A DNA stretch of 64,000 bases from Tomitella gaofuii (GTDB lineage Bacteria > Actinomycetota > Actinomycetes > Mycobacteriales > Mycobacteriaceae): NCBI RefSeq assembly GCF_014126825.1, contig NZ_CP059900.1, forward strand, positions 3,858,954 through 3,922,953, written 5' to 3'. The number at the start of each line of letters is the position of its first letter. Positions within the stretch are counted from its first letter, which is position 1. Shown one piece after another: positions 1-8,770 of this stretch. A program made the translations under genes and the position numbers. The notes beneath the pieces were generated by a model. The model saw only the letters and a program-made list of their open reading frames with translations, made no database searches and had not been told where the DNA came from.

Positions 1-1
1 C

Positions 2-763
2 GACGTCGCCGACGCCGAGGCGCGCCTGGCCCTGGGCGAGCGTGCCGTCGCCGCCGACCTGGCCCGGCGGACCTGGGCCGCGGCGCAGGCCGACGGCCAC
101 GGTGCATGGATGGTGCGCCAGGCCCCGCTGCTGATCCGGCAGGCCCGGCTCGCCGGAGACGACGACCTGGTCGACGTCATCGCGGCCGGCACCGCCGCGC
201 TCATGCCCGGATTCGACGCGCCCGCCCTGCGCGGGCCCGGCACGCTCGTCGCCGCCGTTGCGGCACGCGATCCGGTCGGCGCCGAGCGGGCGGCCGCCGA
301 GTTCCAGTCGACGGGCGACCAGCTGGGCGAGCTCGCAGCGCTCGAGGAGGCCGCGTGCCTCGCCGCCACGCACGACGACGCCGCCACCCTCGCCCGCACC
401 GAGCGGGCCGCGGCGCTGGCCGTCCGGATCGGGTCCGTCGCCACCGGGCACAGGCTCCACATGCGTCTGCGGAAGCACGGCGTGGAGTTCGAAGGGGCCG
501 GCGGCTCCTGGGCGGGGCGGCCGGGAACGGACGATCCTGGGCGTGCCGCGGGAGCGCCCGCAGCACCGGGGACCGGCAGCCTCACCCGCGCCGAGAACCG
601 CGTCTCCCGGCTGGTGGCGCAGGGCATGACCAGCCCCCAGATCGCCGAACGGCTCGGCATCTCACCGCGCACCGTCCAGACGCACATCTCGCATGTGCTC
701 ACCAAGCTGGGGCTCAGTACCCGCGCCGAGATCGCCGCGCTCATCTCCAGCGAGCGGCGCTGA
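2..763 (+). CDS. LuxR-family transcriptional regulator, C-terminal part (5' truncated by window edge)
   Basis: The reading frame is open from base 2, so the start lies outside the window. The last ~60 residues form a LuxR-type helix-turn-helix: LTRAENRVSRLVAQG, then QIAERLGISPRTVQTHI and LTKLGLSTRAEIAAL. The visible upstream ~190 residues are Ala-rich and helical (RRTWAAAQADGHGAWMVRQ), as in the repeat or sensor part of large LuxR/LAL regulators, but no ATPase motif is in view. It probably binds DNA through the C-terminal domain; its ligand and targets cannot be told. It converges with the fprB-like gene, with only 27 bp between the two stop codons. Confidence 0.85.
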   Translation, partial: DVADAEARLALGERAVAADLARRTWAAAQADGHGAWMVRQAPLLIRQARLAGDDDLVDVIAAGTAALMPGFDAPALRGPGTLVAAVAARDPVGAERAAAEFQSTGDQLGELAALEEAACLAATHDDAATLARTERAAALAVRIGSVATGHRLHMRLRKHGVEFEGAGGSWAGRPGTDDPGRAAGAPAAPGTGSLTRAENRVSRLVAQGMTSPQIAERLGISPRTVQTHISHVLTKLGLSTRAEIAALISSERR

Positions 764-790
764 AGCCGGTGGCCGGCCCGCGCCGCCGCC

Positions 791-2605
791 TCACCGCCGG
801 AGGAGCCGCCGGAAGCCAGCCCGCCCGAGCCCGTGCCGCCGGCCTTCCCTGCCCGGCACCGCGGCCGAGAGCGACGCCACCGCGGAGGCTTCCGCCGGAT
901 CGACGATCTTGCTGCGCACGCGGCCTTCGCCGGCCCCACGGGTCCGCTCGGCGGCGTCGATGGCCTGCCAGCCGTCGCGGTCGATGACGTCGGGTCGGCG
1001 GCTGCGCACCACGGCGTCGAACCGCGCCGCGTCCATCCGCGGCCGGGGCAACCGCCCGGCGTTGTAGTCGTCCACGAGGCGCCCCACGGTTTCACGGGCG
1101 CACGACTTGTTGGTGCCGATGAACCCGCTGGGCCCGCGCTTCGCCCACCCCGTCACGTAGGTGCCGGGAACCGCGTCCGGCCGCGCGCCGGGGCCGGCGC
1201 CCGCGGTGCCGCCGGCGGGCACGTCGCCCGGCGGGGAGGTGAGCACCCGCCCCTCGTCGTTGGGGATCGTCCCGGTGGCGTCGTCGAACGGCACGCCGGG
1301 CACCGGAGTGCCGCGGTAGCCGATGGACGTCAGCACCAGCCCCGCCGCCAACGTGGTCGACTCGCCTGTCGGCTCCACGCGGTCGGTGTCGTCCCGGAAT
1401 CTGTTGCGCGCGAACTCGATTCCACAGACGCGCCCGCCGTCGCCCGCGAGGATGCGGTCCGGCGAGAGCAGATACCGCATCGAGATGCGCCGGCGCGCAC
1501 CGGCCGCCGCCAACCCCAGATTGTCCAGCAGTGCCAGTTTGTGCCGTACCGCGTGCGACAGCGTGTCGTCGTCCAACCCGGACCTGGTGGCGGCGTCGAG
1601 CGCACGGTCGTCGTGGCCGTCGGGCTCGGCCGGGCCCACGGCCACGTCGACGCCCGGCGTGCGGATGAGGCCGGCGAACTCCGGCACGGTGAACGCCGAC
1701 TGTCCCGCACCGCGTCGGCCCACGATCACGACCTCTTCGATCCCGCTGCCGCGCAAGGCCTCCAGCGCTGCATCCGAGATGTCGGTGGCCGCGAGCGCGT
1801 CGGGGTCCGCGGTGAGGATGCGTGCCACGTCGAGGGCCACGTTGCCGTTGCCGATGATGACCGCGCGTCGCCCGCTGAGGTCGTAGGCGTCGTCGGCGTG
1901 ATCGGGGTCGCCGTTGTACCAGGCGACGAAGTCGGTGGCGGATGCGACGCCGGGCAGGTCCTCTCCCGGCACGCCCAACCGTCGATCCGACGACGCCCCC
2001 ACCGCGTAGATCACCGCGTGGTGCGACTGCAGCAGCTCGTCGTGGGTCACGTCCTCGCCGACCGACACCCCCAGGTAGTAGCGGAACCCGTCCTGCGCGG
2101 AGATCGCGTCGAACAGGCCCGTCACCCGCTTGGTGTTCTGGTGGTCGGGGGCGACGCCGCGGCGCACCAGGCCGTGCGGCACCGGCAGCCGGTCGAACAC
2201 GTCCACCTGGACGCCCGGCTGGGTGAGCAGCTCGTCGGCCGCGTACATCGCCGACGGGCCGGAGCCGACGATCGCCACCCGCAGCGGGCCGTCGCCCCGC
2301 TGCACTGCCGACGCGGCGGGCATCACCGGCGCCAGCACCGGCCGCTCCCGCTGCTCCCGGTAGAAGTCGGCGTTGATCTGCGTGAACATCCGCTCGTCGT
2401 CGCCCAGCTTCGACTCCGGAACGATCGCGTCCACGGGGCAGGCGCTGACGCAGGCCCCGCAGTCGACGCACGCCTGCGGGTCGATGTGCAGCATCTCCGC
2501 TGTGAGGAAGTCCGGCTCGTCGGGAGTCGGGTGGATGCAGTTGACCGGGCAGGCGTACACGCACGACGCGTCGCTGCAACAGGGCTGCGTGATCACATGA
2601 GGCAC
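791..2605 (-). CDS. fprB: Ferredoxin / ferredoxin-NADP reductase fusion, FprB-like
   Basis: A 604-residue fusion. Residues 1-~65 are a ferredoxin: CCSDASCVYACPVNC near the start and CVDCGACVSACPVDA around residues 46-60 supply the cysteines for a 7Fe-type cluster pair. From about residue 105 follows an adrenodoxin-reductase-like flavoprotein with an FAD loop (GSGPSAMYAADELL) and an NADP loop (GNGNVALDVARIL). It would move electrons between NADPH and iron-sulfur or cytochrome partners in the cytoplasm. The start is GTG. It follows the AurF-like gene by 69 bp on the same strand, as fprB (Rv0886) follows Rv0885 in M. tuberculosis, so the reductase may feed the diiron oxygenase; that link is inference. 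Confidence 0.92.
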   Translation of the reverse strand: MPHVITQPCCSDASCVYACPVNCIHPTPDEPDFLTAEMLHIDPQACVDCGACVSACPVDAIVPESKLGDDERMFTQINADFYREQRERPVLAPVMPAASAVQRGDGPLRVAIVGSGPSAMYAADELLTQPGVQVDVFDRLPVPHGLVRRGVAPDHQNTKRVTGLFDAISAQDGFRYYLGVSVGEDVTHDELLQSHHAVIYAVGASSDRRLGVPGEDLPGVASATDFVAWYNGDPDHADDAYDLSGRRAVIIGNGNVALDVARILTADPDALAATDISDAALEALRGSGIEEVVIVGRRGAGQSAFTVPEFAGLIRTPGVDVAVGPAEPDGHDDRALDAATRSGLDDDTLSHAVRHKLALLDNLGLAAAGARRRISMRYLLSPDRILAGDGGRVCGIEFARNRFRDDTDRVEPTGESTTLAAGLVLTSIGYRGTPVPGVPFDDATGTIPNDEGRVLTSPPGDVPAGGTAGAGPGARPDAVPGTYVTGWAKRGPSGFIGTNKSCARETVGRLVDDYNAGRLPRPRMDAARFDAVVRSRRPDVIDRDGWQAIDAAERTRGAGEGRVRSKIVDPAEASAVASLSAAVPGREGRRHGLGRAGFRRLLRR

Positions 2606-2674
2606 GGCGATCGTTCCGTTCCGGCCAGGGTCGCTACGCTGCTCCGGCCATGGGATGAGGGTGGGCGGGCCCGC

Positions 2675-3706
2675 TCAGCGGTGCGGCTCGCTGCGGAAAC
2701 GGGAAGCGCGGCCATCGATCCGGCAGGCCTTCCACAGCAGCTTCGACGCCGGGTTCATCAGACCCGCGTTGCGGGCGAGCATGCGCACATCGCCGAAGTA
2801 GCCGGACAACTCGGCGCGCGCCGCATCGCTGTCCCAGAACAGCTCCTTGCGCACCGACTTCGGCACGTCGAAGGTATCCCAGAACTCCTTGGGCGGCACC
2901 ACGATCGCATCGCACAGGATCCGCATGATCACCGGCATGGCCAGCGACGCGGCGAACCTGCGGGCGCGGGACAGGCGCGGCGCGCGGCGCTCGATGAACT
3001 CGTGCGCGAAGGAGATGTGCCGGGCCTCCTCGGCCACGTGGATCGACATCACGGACTTCATCACCGGGTGGATGTCGCCGTCCTCGCGCAGGATCCGCTT
3101 CTGCAGGTGGTCGATGGGCTCCTCGCCGGCGAGCACGCCCATGAAGAAGATCAGCGGCAGCGCCGAGCCCGCCAGCGGCAGCAGCTGGCCGACGCCGCGG
3201 AGCAGTCGGTTCATGCCCGGGACGTCCATCCCGATGCGGTTGACCATCTCCTGGAACATCAGCGTGTGATTGCACTCCTCGATGCATTCGTGGGTGCAGT
3301 ACCGCGCCTCCGCCGAGCCGTTGGGCTGCACGAAAACGTACTGGACCATGCCGCGGATGAGGATGTTCTCGAACTGCAGGCCCACCTTGGCCACGTTCGC
3401 CTGCCGCCACATGCCGATGGCGATCTGCTTCTCCTTCGGCTGCGCCAGGTACCACGGGTGGCTGCCGATCGGGTCCGTCTCGCGCTGCAGGATCCAGCGC
3501 TCGTCGCCCGGGACGACGGCGAACTCCGGCGAATCCCAGTCGATGTCCCGATACGGCTGGAAGTTCTTGTTGACCGATCCCTCCGAGAGCAGACGCAGGC
3601 GCTCATCGTAGGCGGCGTCCTGGGCGGCCACCGCATCGCCGGCGGCGTGCTCGAGAAGTGCGTGCTCGGCCGCGGCGTCGGTGCGCGAATCTGCCGTGAT
3701 GGTCAT
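2675..3706 (-). CDS. AurF-like diiron oxygenase (Rv0885-type)
   Basis: 343 residues. Two carboxylate/histidine clusters typical of four-helix-bundle diiron enzymes are visible: EECNHTLMFQEM near the middle and EEARHISFAHEF about 70 residues later, which match the p-aminobenzoate N-oxygenase (AurF) family. The substrate is unknown. The ATG has a strong GGGAGG ribosome-binding site 9-14 nt upstream. It is the first gene of a likely two-gene unit with the fprB-like reductase, a plausible electron donor. An 11-bp perfect palindrome lies just upstream and may be its operator. Confidence 0.85.
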   Translation of the reverse strand: MTITADSRTDAAAEHALLEHAAGDAVAAQDAAYDERLRLLSEGSVNKNFQPYRDIDWDSPEFAVVPGDERWILQRETDPIGSHPWYLAQPKEKQIAIGMWRQANVAKVGLQFENILIRGMVQYVFVQPNGSAEARYCTHECIEECNHTLMFQEMVNRIGMDVPGMNRLLRGVGQLLPLAGSALPLIFFMGVLAGEEPIDHLQKRILREDGDIHPVMKSVMSIHVAEEARHISFAHEFIERRAPRLSRARRFAASLAMPVIMRILCDAIVVPPKEFWDTFDVPKSVRKELFWDSDAARAELSGYFGDVRMLARNAGLMNPASKLLWKACRIDGRASRFRSEPHR

Positions 3707-3753
3707 GGTGGTGCCTCCCGCTCCGTCATGGGTGACGATGGTGTTGCAGTGTC

Positions 3754-3764
3754 GTTACTGTAAC
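3754..3764. promoter_or_regulatory. Candidate operator, GTTACTGTAAC
   Basis: A perfect palindrome with one central base, 48 bp upstream of the AurF-like start codon, in a locally AT-richer stretch. The form suits a small dimeric repressor. No regulator gene lies next to it. Confidence 0.35.
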
Positions 3765-3861
3765 CAGGAGTTCTACCAATGCGCAATGGCACGGTGGGGG
3801 CGGCCGACGCCGCCGGTGCCAGGTTTCGTCGTCGTGCCGGCCCCCACCGACTGTCGGAGCG

Positions 3862-3921
3862 CCCCCGCCCGCCGCGCGCCGATCGGCACGACACGCCGGG
3901 TCGGCGCGCGGCGGGCGGGGG
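3862..3921 (-). terminator. Long hairpin downstream of fadA2
   Basis: Two perfectly complementary 21-nt arms (3862-3882 and 3901-3921) are separated by 18 nt and begin 42 nt after the fadA2 stop. There is no U-tract, which is common for actinobacterial terminators. Confidence 0.7.
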
Positions 3922-3963
3922 ATCGGCGCGCCGCGGGCGGAGAGCCCTCGCAGACGGGCGGGG

Positions 3964-5547
3964 TCAGCCCTCCAGGATCATCGTCACGCCCTGGCCGCCG
4001 GCCGCGCAGATGGAGATGAGGCCGCGGGCGGGCCGCTCGTCCTGCCGGGACTTCTCGGCGAGCATCTTCGCCAGCGTCGCGACGATGCGCGCACCGGTGG
4101 CCGCGAACGGGTGCCCCGCCGCCAGCGACGAGCCGTTGACGTTGAGCTTCGACCGGTCGAGTGCGCCGAACGCTCCCGCCAGCCCCAGCCGCTGCGTGCA
4201 GTACTCCTCGGACTCCCAGGCGGCGAGGGTGCACAGCACCTGCGACGCGAACGCCTCGTGGATCTCGAAGAAGTCGAAGTCGTCGAGGGTGAGCCCGTTG
4301 CGCTCGAGCAGCCGCGGCACCGCGTAGGTGGGCGCCATGAGCAGTCCGTCGGGCGTGCGGCCGTCGTGGCCGTGCACGAAATCGACCGCGGCGGTCTCGG
4401 AGTCGACGATGTAGGCCAGCGGCTCGAGCCCCCGCTCCGCGGCCCAGTCCTCGCTGGCCAGCAGGGCGGTGGACGCGCCGTCGGTCAGGGGCGTCGAGTT
4501 GCCGGCGGTCATCGTCGCTTCGTCGGCGTGCGGGCCCTTGGCACCGAAGACCGGCGTGAGCTTGGCCAGCTTCTCCACGCTCGAGTCGGGCCGCAGGTTG
4601 TCGTCGCGGGTCAATCCCAGGAACGGGGTGACCAGGTCGTCGAAGAATCCGCGGTCGTAGGCCGCCGCCATGCGCTGGTGGCTCTGCGCTGCCAGCTCGT
4701 CCTGCGCCTCGCGGGTGATGCCGAACTCGCGGGCGGTGATGGCCTGGTGGTCGCCCATCGACAGGCCGGTGCGCGGCTCGCCGTTGCGCGGGATCTCCAG
4801 GCTCAGCATCCCGGGACGCGCGCTGCCCAGCAGCTTGATGCGGTCGGTCATGGACTTGGCCCTGTTGAGCTCCAGCAGGAACTCGCGCAGGTCGTCGCCC
4901 ACGCCGATGGGCGCGTCGGAGGTGGTGTCCGTGCCGCCGCCGACGCCGGCCTCGATGCGGCCGGCCGCAATGGCGTCGCCCACCGCGATGAGCGCCTGGA
5001 GGCCGGTGCCGCACGCCTGCTGCAGGTCGAACGCCGGGGTGTAGGGGCTCAGGTGGCTGCCCAGCACGGATTCGCGGATCAGGTTGAAGTCGCGGCTGTG
5101 CTTGAGCACCGCGCCGCCCGCGACCATGCCCAGGCGCTCGCCCTGCAGGTTGTAGCGGCTGACCAGCCCCTCGAGCGCCGCGGTGAACATGTCCTGGTTG
5201 GACGCGTGCGCATACTTGCGGTCCGAGCGGGCGAACGGGATGCGGTTGCCGCCCAGGACCGCCACCCGGCGCGGCGCGCCTCCGCCGGAACGGCCCGGTC
5301 CGGACTTCGCCGCGGACTCGGCCTTCGCGGAGGTTCCGGATGCCTGATGCTTCGGGGCCGCCCCGGCGGCAGGCTTCGCGCCGGCCGGCGCGGCAGCGGC
5401 TTTGGCGGCGGCCTTGGCGGCGGGCTTGGCCTTGGCTGGCGCAGGCTTGGCCGCTGCGGGCCTGGCGGGACCGGGCTTCCTGCCCGTGGACGGGCCGCCC
5501 TTGCCGGGGGCAGACTGGGCGGGGGTGGAGTCGGGATTCGTAGGCAC
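3964..5547 (-). CDS. fadA2: Acetyl-CoA acetyltransferase FadA2 with Ala/Lys/Pro-rich N-terminal extension
   Basis: A 527-residue thiolase of the FadA2 (Rv0243) type. The core starts near residue 95 (RRVAVLGGNRIPFARS) and holds the nucleophile region QQACGTGLQA, the catalytic His in FFEIHEAFAS and the second Cys in CAAGGQG. It joins or cleaves acyl-CoA at the 3-keto position. I chose the GTG at 5547 because CTGGGAG precedes it by a few bases; the longer frame to 5760 has no such support. Against the ~440-residue M. tuberculosis protein as I remember it, about 90 extra residues at the front are almost all Ala, Lys and Pro (AKPAPAKAKPAAKAAAKAA). It is divergent from fabG4-htdX. Confidence 0.93.
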   Translation of the reverse strand: MPTNPDSTPAQSAPGKGGPSTGRKPGPARPAAAKPAPAKAKPAAKAAAKAAAAPAGAKPAAGAAPKHQASGTSAKAESAAKSGPGRSGGGAPRRVAVLGGNRIPFARSDRKYAHASNQDMFTAALEGLVSRYNLQGERLGMVAGGAVLKHSRDFNLIRESVLGSHLSPYTPAFDLQQACGTGLQALIAVGDAIAAGRIEAGVGGGTDTTSDAPIGVGDDLREFLLELNRAKSMTDRIKLLGSARPGMLSLEIPRNGEPRTGLSMGDHQAITAREFGITREAQDELAAQSHQRMAAAYDRGFFDDLVTPFLGLTRDDNLRPDSSVEKLAKLTPVFGAKGPHADEATMTAGNSTPLTDGASTALLASEDWAAERGLEPLAYIVDSETAAVDFVHGHDGRTPDGLLMAPTYAVPRLLERNGLTLDDFDFFEIHEAFASQVLCTLAAWESEEYCTQRLGLAGAFGALDRSKLNVNGSSLAAGHPFAATGARIVATLAKMLAEKSRQDERPARGLISICAAGGQGVTMILEG

Positions 5548-5595
5548 GCGGTTCTCCCAGCGGTCGGAAAGATGTTGTCGTTCTCTATGACGTAT

Positions 5596-5613
5596 TCTTA
5601 CCCAAGAGTAAGA
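5596..5613. promoter_or_regulatory. Candidate TetR-type operator between fadA2 and fabG4
   Basis: TCTTAC-CCAAGA-GTAAGA: perfect 6-bp arms with a 6-bp spacer, 49 bp upstream of the fadA2 start. Read on the minus strand it is TTACTnnnnGGTAAG, which nearly equals the site upstream of the TetR gene at 8711-8725. Confidence 0.5.
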
Positions 5614-5772
5614 TGCTGTCGACACCGAGGCTCTGCCCGCCGGGTCCGGGAACGGGGCCGAGCGGCGCGCCTCACCGCCGGGGCGGGCATGCCCTGCACG
5701 GCGTACATGAACACAGGACCACCGGGCCCGCGGCGCACCGTCCGGGCGGCCGGCCGACATAGAAGGTGACTC

Positions 5773-7101
5773 GTGGCAAACACTGACCTGTACTCCACTC
5801 TGGTGAACTCCGGTCCCGGATCATTCCTGGCGGACAAGGTGGGGCTCCCGCAGCCGGAGGCCCTCCGCCGCTACCAGAAGGGTAAGCCCGCGCTGCCCGG
5901 GCCGGTGAAGATCGGCGGGGCCGGGCGCCTCGCGGACCCGCTGCGCGCGCTGCTCGGCGACTACGACCTGGCGCAGGACGCGCAGAAGTACGGCGCCCTC
6001 GTCTTCGACGCCACGGGTATCACTTCCGTCACCGAGCTGTCCCAGCTGTTCGAGTTCTTCCAGCCGGAGATGCGTCGCCTGCTGCCGTGCGCCCGCGTCG
6101 TCGTCGTCGGCACCACGCCGGAGCTCACCTCGGGTGACGAGCACATCGCGCAGCGCGCCCTCGAGGGCTTCACCCGGTCGGTGGCCAAGGAGCTGCGCCG
6201 CGGCGCCACCTGCCAGCTCGTCTACACCTCCCCCCAGGCCAAGGCCGCGCACTCCGGGCTCGAGTCCACCCTGCGCTTCCTGCTGTCCGGCAAGTCCGCG
6301 TACGTCGACGGCCAGGTCATCCGCGTCAACGACACCGACGCCGCCGCCCCGGCCGACTGGGACGCTCCCCTGGCGGGCACCGTCGCCGTGGTCACCGGCG
6401 CGGCGCGCGGCATCGGGGCCACCATCGCCGAGGTGCTCGCGCGCGACGGCGCACACGTGATCTGCGCGGACATCCCCGCCGCGGGCGAGGGCCTGTCCAC
6501 GACCGCCAACAAGGTCGGCGGCACGGCCCTCGCGGTCGACGTCACCGCGGACGACGCCGCCGACACGATCGCCGAGGCCGTCACGAAGCAGGGCGGAAAG
6601 CTCGACATCCTCGTCAACAATGCCGGGATCACCCGCGACAAGCTGCTGGCCAACATGGACGCCGCCCGCTGGAACGCGGTGCTGAACGTCAACCTGCTCG
6701 CCCCGCAGAAGCTCACCGAGAAGCTCGTGGACCTCGGCGTGCTGGGCACCGGCGGCCGCGTCGTGGACGTCTCGTCCATCGCGGGCATCGCGGGCAACCG
6801 CGGCCAGACCAACTACGGCACCTCCAAGGCCGGCGTCATCGGCCTGGTCGACACGCACTCCGACGCATACGCCGGGCAGGGCATCACCATCAACGCCGTG
6901 GCCCCCGGCTTCATCGAAACCGACATGACCGCGGCCATCCCGTTCGCCACCCGCGAGGTGGGCCGCCGGATGAACGCCATGCAGCAGGGCGGGCAGACCG
7001 TCGACGTCGCCGAGGCCGTCGCCTACTTCGCCAGCCCCGCCTCCGCCGCGGTGACCGGCAACGTGGTGCGCGTGTGCGGCCAGAGCCTGCTGGGGGCGTG
7101 A
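5773..7101 (+). CDS. fabG4: 3-oxoacyl-reductase FabG4 (long-chain SDR)
   Basis: 442 residues, the length of the high-molecular-weight FabG4 (Rv0242c) rather than a ~250-residue FabG. An N-terminal flavodoxin-like half ([26 protein letters not shown]) precedes a complete short-chain dehydrogenase half: cofactor loop [24 protein letters not shown], catalytic Ser in [12 protein letters not shown] and the Tyr/Lys pair in NYGTSKAG. It should reduce 3-oxoacyl-CoA or -ACP with NAD(P)H. GTG start with AAGG 6-9 nt upstream. htdX follows after 3 bp, so the two are co-transcribed; together with fadA2 they give thiolase, reductase and dehydratase steps of fatty-acid elongation or degradation. Confidence 0.95.
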   Translation: MANTDLYSTLVNSGPGSFLADKVGLPQPEALRRYQKGKPALPGPVKIGGAGRLADPLRALLGDYDLAQDAQKYGALVFDATGITSVTELSQLFEFFQPEMRRLLPCARVVVVGTTPELTSGDEHIAQRALEGFTRSVAKELRRGATCQLVYTSPQAKAAHSGLESTLRFLLSGKSAYVDGQVIRVNDTDAAAPADWDAPLAGTVAVVTGAARGIGATIAEVLARDGAHVICADIPAAGEGLSTTANKVGGTALAVDVTADDAADTIAEAVTKQGGKLDILVNNAGITRDKLLANMDAARWNAVLNVNLLAPQKLTEKLVDLGVLGTGGRVVDVSSIAGIAGNRGQTNYGTSKAGVIGLVDTHSDAYAGQGITINAVAPGFIETDMTAAIPFATREVGRRMNAMQQGGQTVDVAEAVAYFASPASAAVTGNVVRVCGQSLLGA

Positions 7102-7104
7102 GCC

Positions 7105-7992
7105 GTGGCCACCACTGAGCGTCTGGGCGGGCAGCCCGGCATGCTGGCCTCGTACGGCAAGGCGGCGCTGGGCATGCTGCCGTTGCCCGGCGGCGGGCAC
7201 GGCGCGCTGCCCCAGCGCACCTACGAGCTGGCCGGCTACCGCGTGGACCCCGACCACCTGGCCGCCTACGCGCGGGTGTGCGGACTGCGGCTGACCGACA
7301 CCCTGCCGCTCACCTACGGGTTCGTGCTCACGTTCCCCTCGGTGATGAAGCTGATGACGGCGCGGGACTTCCCGCTGCCGGCGGTCGGCATGGTGCATGT
7401 GGGCAACAGAATCGAGCAGCTGCGCCCGGTGTCGGTGTCCGAGCCGCTGGACCTGCGCGTCCACGCCGAGGGACTGGGCCCGCACCGCAAGGGCACCCAG
7501 GTGCAGCTGGTCAGCGAGATTAGCGCGGGCGGCGCCCCGGCGTGGCGGCAGACCAGCACGTTCCTCAAGGTCGGCGGCGGCTCCGGCGCAGGGTCCGGCG
7601 GCGACTCGTCCCGGCGCCCCGCGCAGCATGACGCCGAGCCGGAGGCCCCGGGCACGCCCACCACCACGCTGCACGCGGACCAGAAGACCATCAGCCGCTA
7701 CGCCGCCGTGTCCGGCGACCGCAACCCCATCCACGTCTCGTCGCTGGGAGCCAAGGCCTTCGGGTTCCCGCGCACCATCGCGCACGGCATGTGGAGCGCG
7801 GCCGCGGCCCTCGGCGCGCTGGAGGGCCGCATTCCGGAGCACGCGGTGTACGACGTGCGCTTCGGCAAGCCGATGGTGTTGCCGGCCCGGGCCGCGGAGT
7901 ACGTGCAGCGGACCGGTGAGGGCTGGGAGCTGGCGCTGCGTCACCCGAAGAAGCAGTACCCGTTCCTCACCGCCCCCCTCGGCGAAGGCTGA
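7105..7992 (+). CDS. htdX: 3-hydroxyacyl-thioester dehydratase HtdX (MaoC fold)
   Basis: 295 residues, double-hotdog MaoC type. The C-terminal half has the hydratase-2 motif: YAAVSGDRNPIHVS followed by AKAFGFPRTIAHGMW, with the Asp and His catalytic pair. A Gly/Ser-rich linker (about residues 153-180) joins the halves. It should hydrate or dehydrate 2-enoyl/3-hydroxyacyl thioesters made by FabG4. GTG start 3 bp after the fabG4 stop implies translational coupling. Order fadA2-fabG4-htdX matches Rv0243-Rv0242c-Rv0241c. Confidence 0.93.
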   Translation: MATTERLGGQPGMLASYGKAALGMLPLPGGGHGALPQRTYELAGYRVDPDHLAAYARVCGLRLTDTLPLTYGFVLTFPSVMKLMTARDFPLPAVGMVHVGNRIEQLRPVSVSEPLDLRVHAEGLGPHRKGTQVQLVSEISAGGAPAWRQTSTFLKVGGGSGAGSGGDSSRRPAQHDAEPEAPGTPTTTLHADQKTISRYAAVSGDRNPIHVSSLGAKAFGFPRTIAHGMWSAAAALGALEGRIPEHAVYDVRFGKPMVLPARAAEYVQRTGEGWELALRHPKKQYPFLTAPLGEG

Positions 7993-8008
7993 CGAGGCAC
8001 GGCCGGCC

Positions 8009-8067
8009 CGCTACGCAGAGCGCCCCGCCGCCGTGCACTGCACGGGGGCGGGGCGCTCTGCGTAGCG
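8009..8067. terminator. Bidirectional terminator hairpin between htdX and tetR
   Basis: Perfect 21-bp inverted repeat (8009-8029 with 8047-8067). The 17-nt loop contains a further 7-bp palindrome. It lies between two convergent stop codons and can serve both. Confidence 0.75.
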
Positions 8068-8072
8068 GCGTC

Positions 8073-8669
8073 CTACTCCTTCTTCCTGCCCGCCAGGCCG
8101 CGCCATGCCAGCCCGGTGACGATCGCGATCGCATTCTCCACGTCGATGTCCGACTCGACCAGGCGGTTGGCCACCGCCTCGCCCGCGCCGACGAGGGCCA
8201 CGGCCATGAGCTCGAACTCGGCGTCGTCGTGCTCCTCGGTGGTACCGGCCTTGAGCAGGCCCGCCGTCAGCTCCACCAGCTTGGCGCGGTTCGCGTTGAT
8301 CTCGTCGGCGAAGGTCCCCGACGACGCCGCCTCGCGCACCATCACCCGCCAGGCGTTGCGGTGCTCGCCGACGAACTCCAGCACCGCGCGCAGCGTGAAC
8401 TCGAGCGTCTCGCGCGGGCCCTCCGCGGGCTCGGCCCGCTCGGCGATGGCGGCGATGAACCGCTTGCTCTCGCGGTCCAGGCACGCTTCGAACAGCTCCT
8501 CCTTGGAGCCGTAGTACAGGTACAGCATCGGCTTGGAGATCTGCGCGTCCTTGGCGATCGCGTCCATGGACGTGCCGTAGTAGCCGTGCTCCGCCAGCAC
8601 CGCGATGGCCGAGTCCAGCATCTGCTGCTCACGCACGGCCCGCGGCAGTCGTTTCGCTCGCGTGCCCAT
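8073..8669 (-). CDS. TetR-family repressor (Rv0238-like position)
   Basis: 198 residues. The N-terminal helix-turn-helix is clear: LDSAIAVLAEHGYYGTSMDAI then AQISKPMLYLYYGSKEELF. The C-terminal two-thirds is a ligand-binding helical bundle. I prefer the ATG at 8669 because GAGGAG sits just before it; a GTG at 8693 would add 8 residues. It stands between htdX and lpqI, where M. tuberculosis has Rv0238. A site nearly identical to the one upstream of fadA2 lies 42 bp before its start, so it probably represses itself and the fadA2/fabG4/htdX genes; the ligand could be an acyl-CoA. Confidence 0.9.
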   Translation of the reverse strand: MGTRAKRLPRAVREQQMLDSAIAVLAEHGYYGTSMDAIAKDAQISKPMLYLYYGSKEELFEACLDRESKRFIAAIAERAEPAEGPRETLEFTLRAVLEFVGEHRNAWRVMVREAASSGTFADEINANRAKLVELTAGLLKAGTTEEHDDAEFELMAVALVGAGEAVANRLVESDIDVENAIAIVTGLAWRGLAGRKKE

Positions 8670-8710
8670 CCCGCTCCTCACCACATCCGTCACAAAGGCC
8701 CCGATTCAAC

Positions 8711-8725
8711 TTACTTCACGGTAGG
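8711..8725. promoter_or_regulatory. Candidate autoregulatory TetR operator
   Basis: TTACTTCACGGTAGG. With the preceding C it reads CTTAC-N6-GTAGG, against CTTAC-N6-GTAAG at 5597-5612. Confidence 0.5.
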
Positions 8726-8770
8726 AATCGGCACGGCGCTTTCCCGGCCATCGGGAACCCGCGGCCGCCG

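Noticed and set aside
833-3763. 976-residue open frame on the + strand
   Set aside because: Antisense to the fprB- and AurF-like genes; Arg/Val/His-rich with no domain. A GC shadow.
5821-7944. 707-residue open frame on the - strand
   Set aside because: Antisense to fabG4 and htdX, both certain by motifs.
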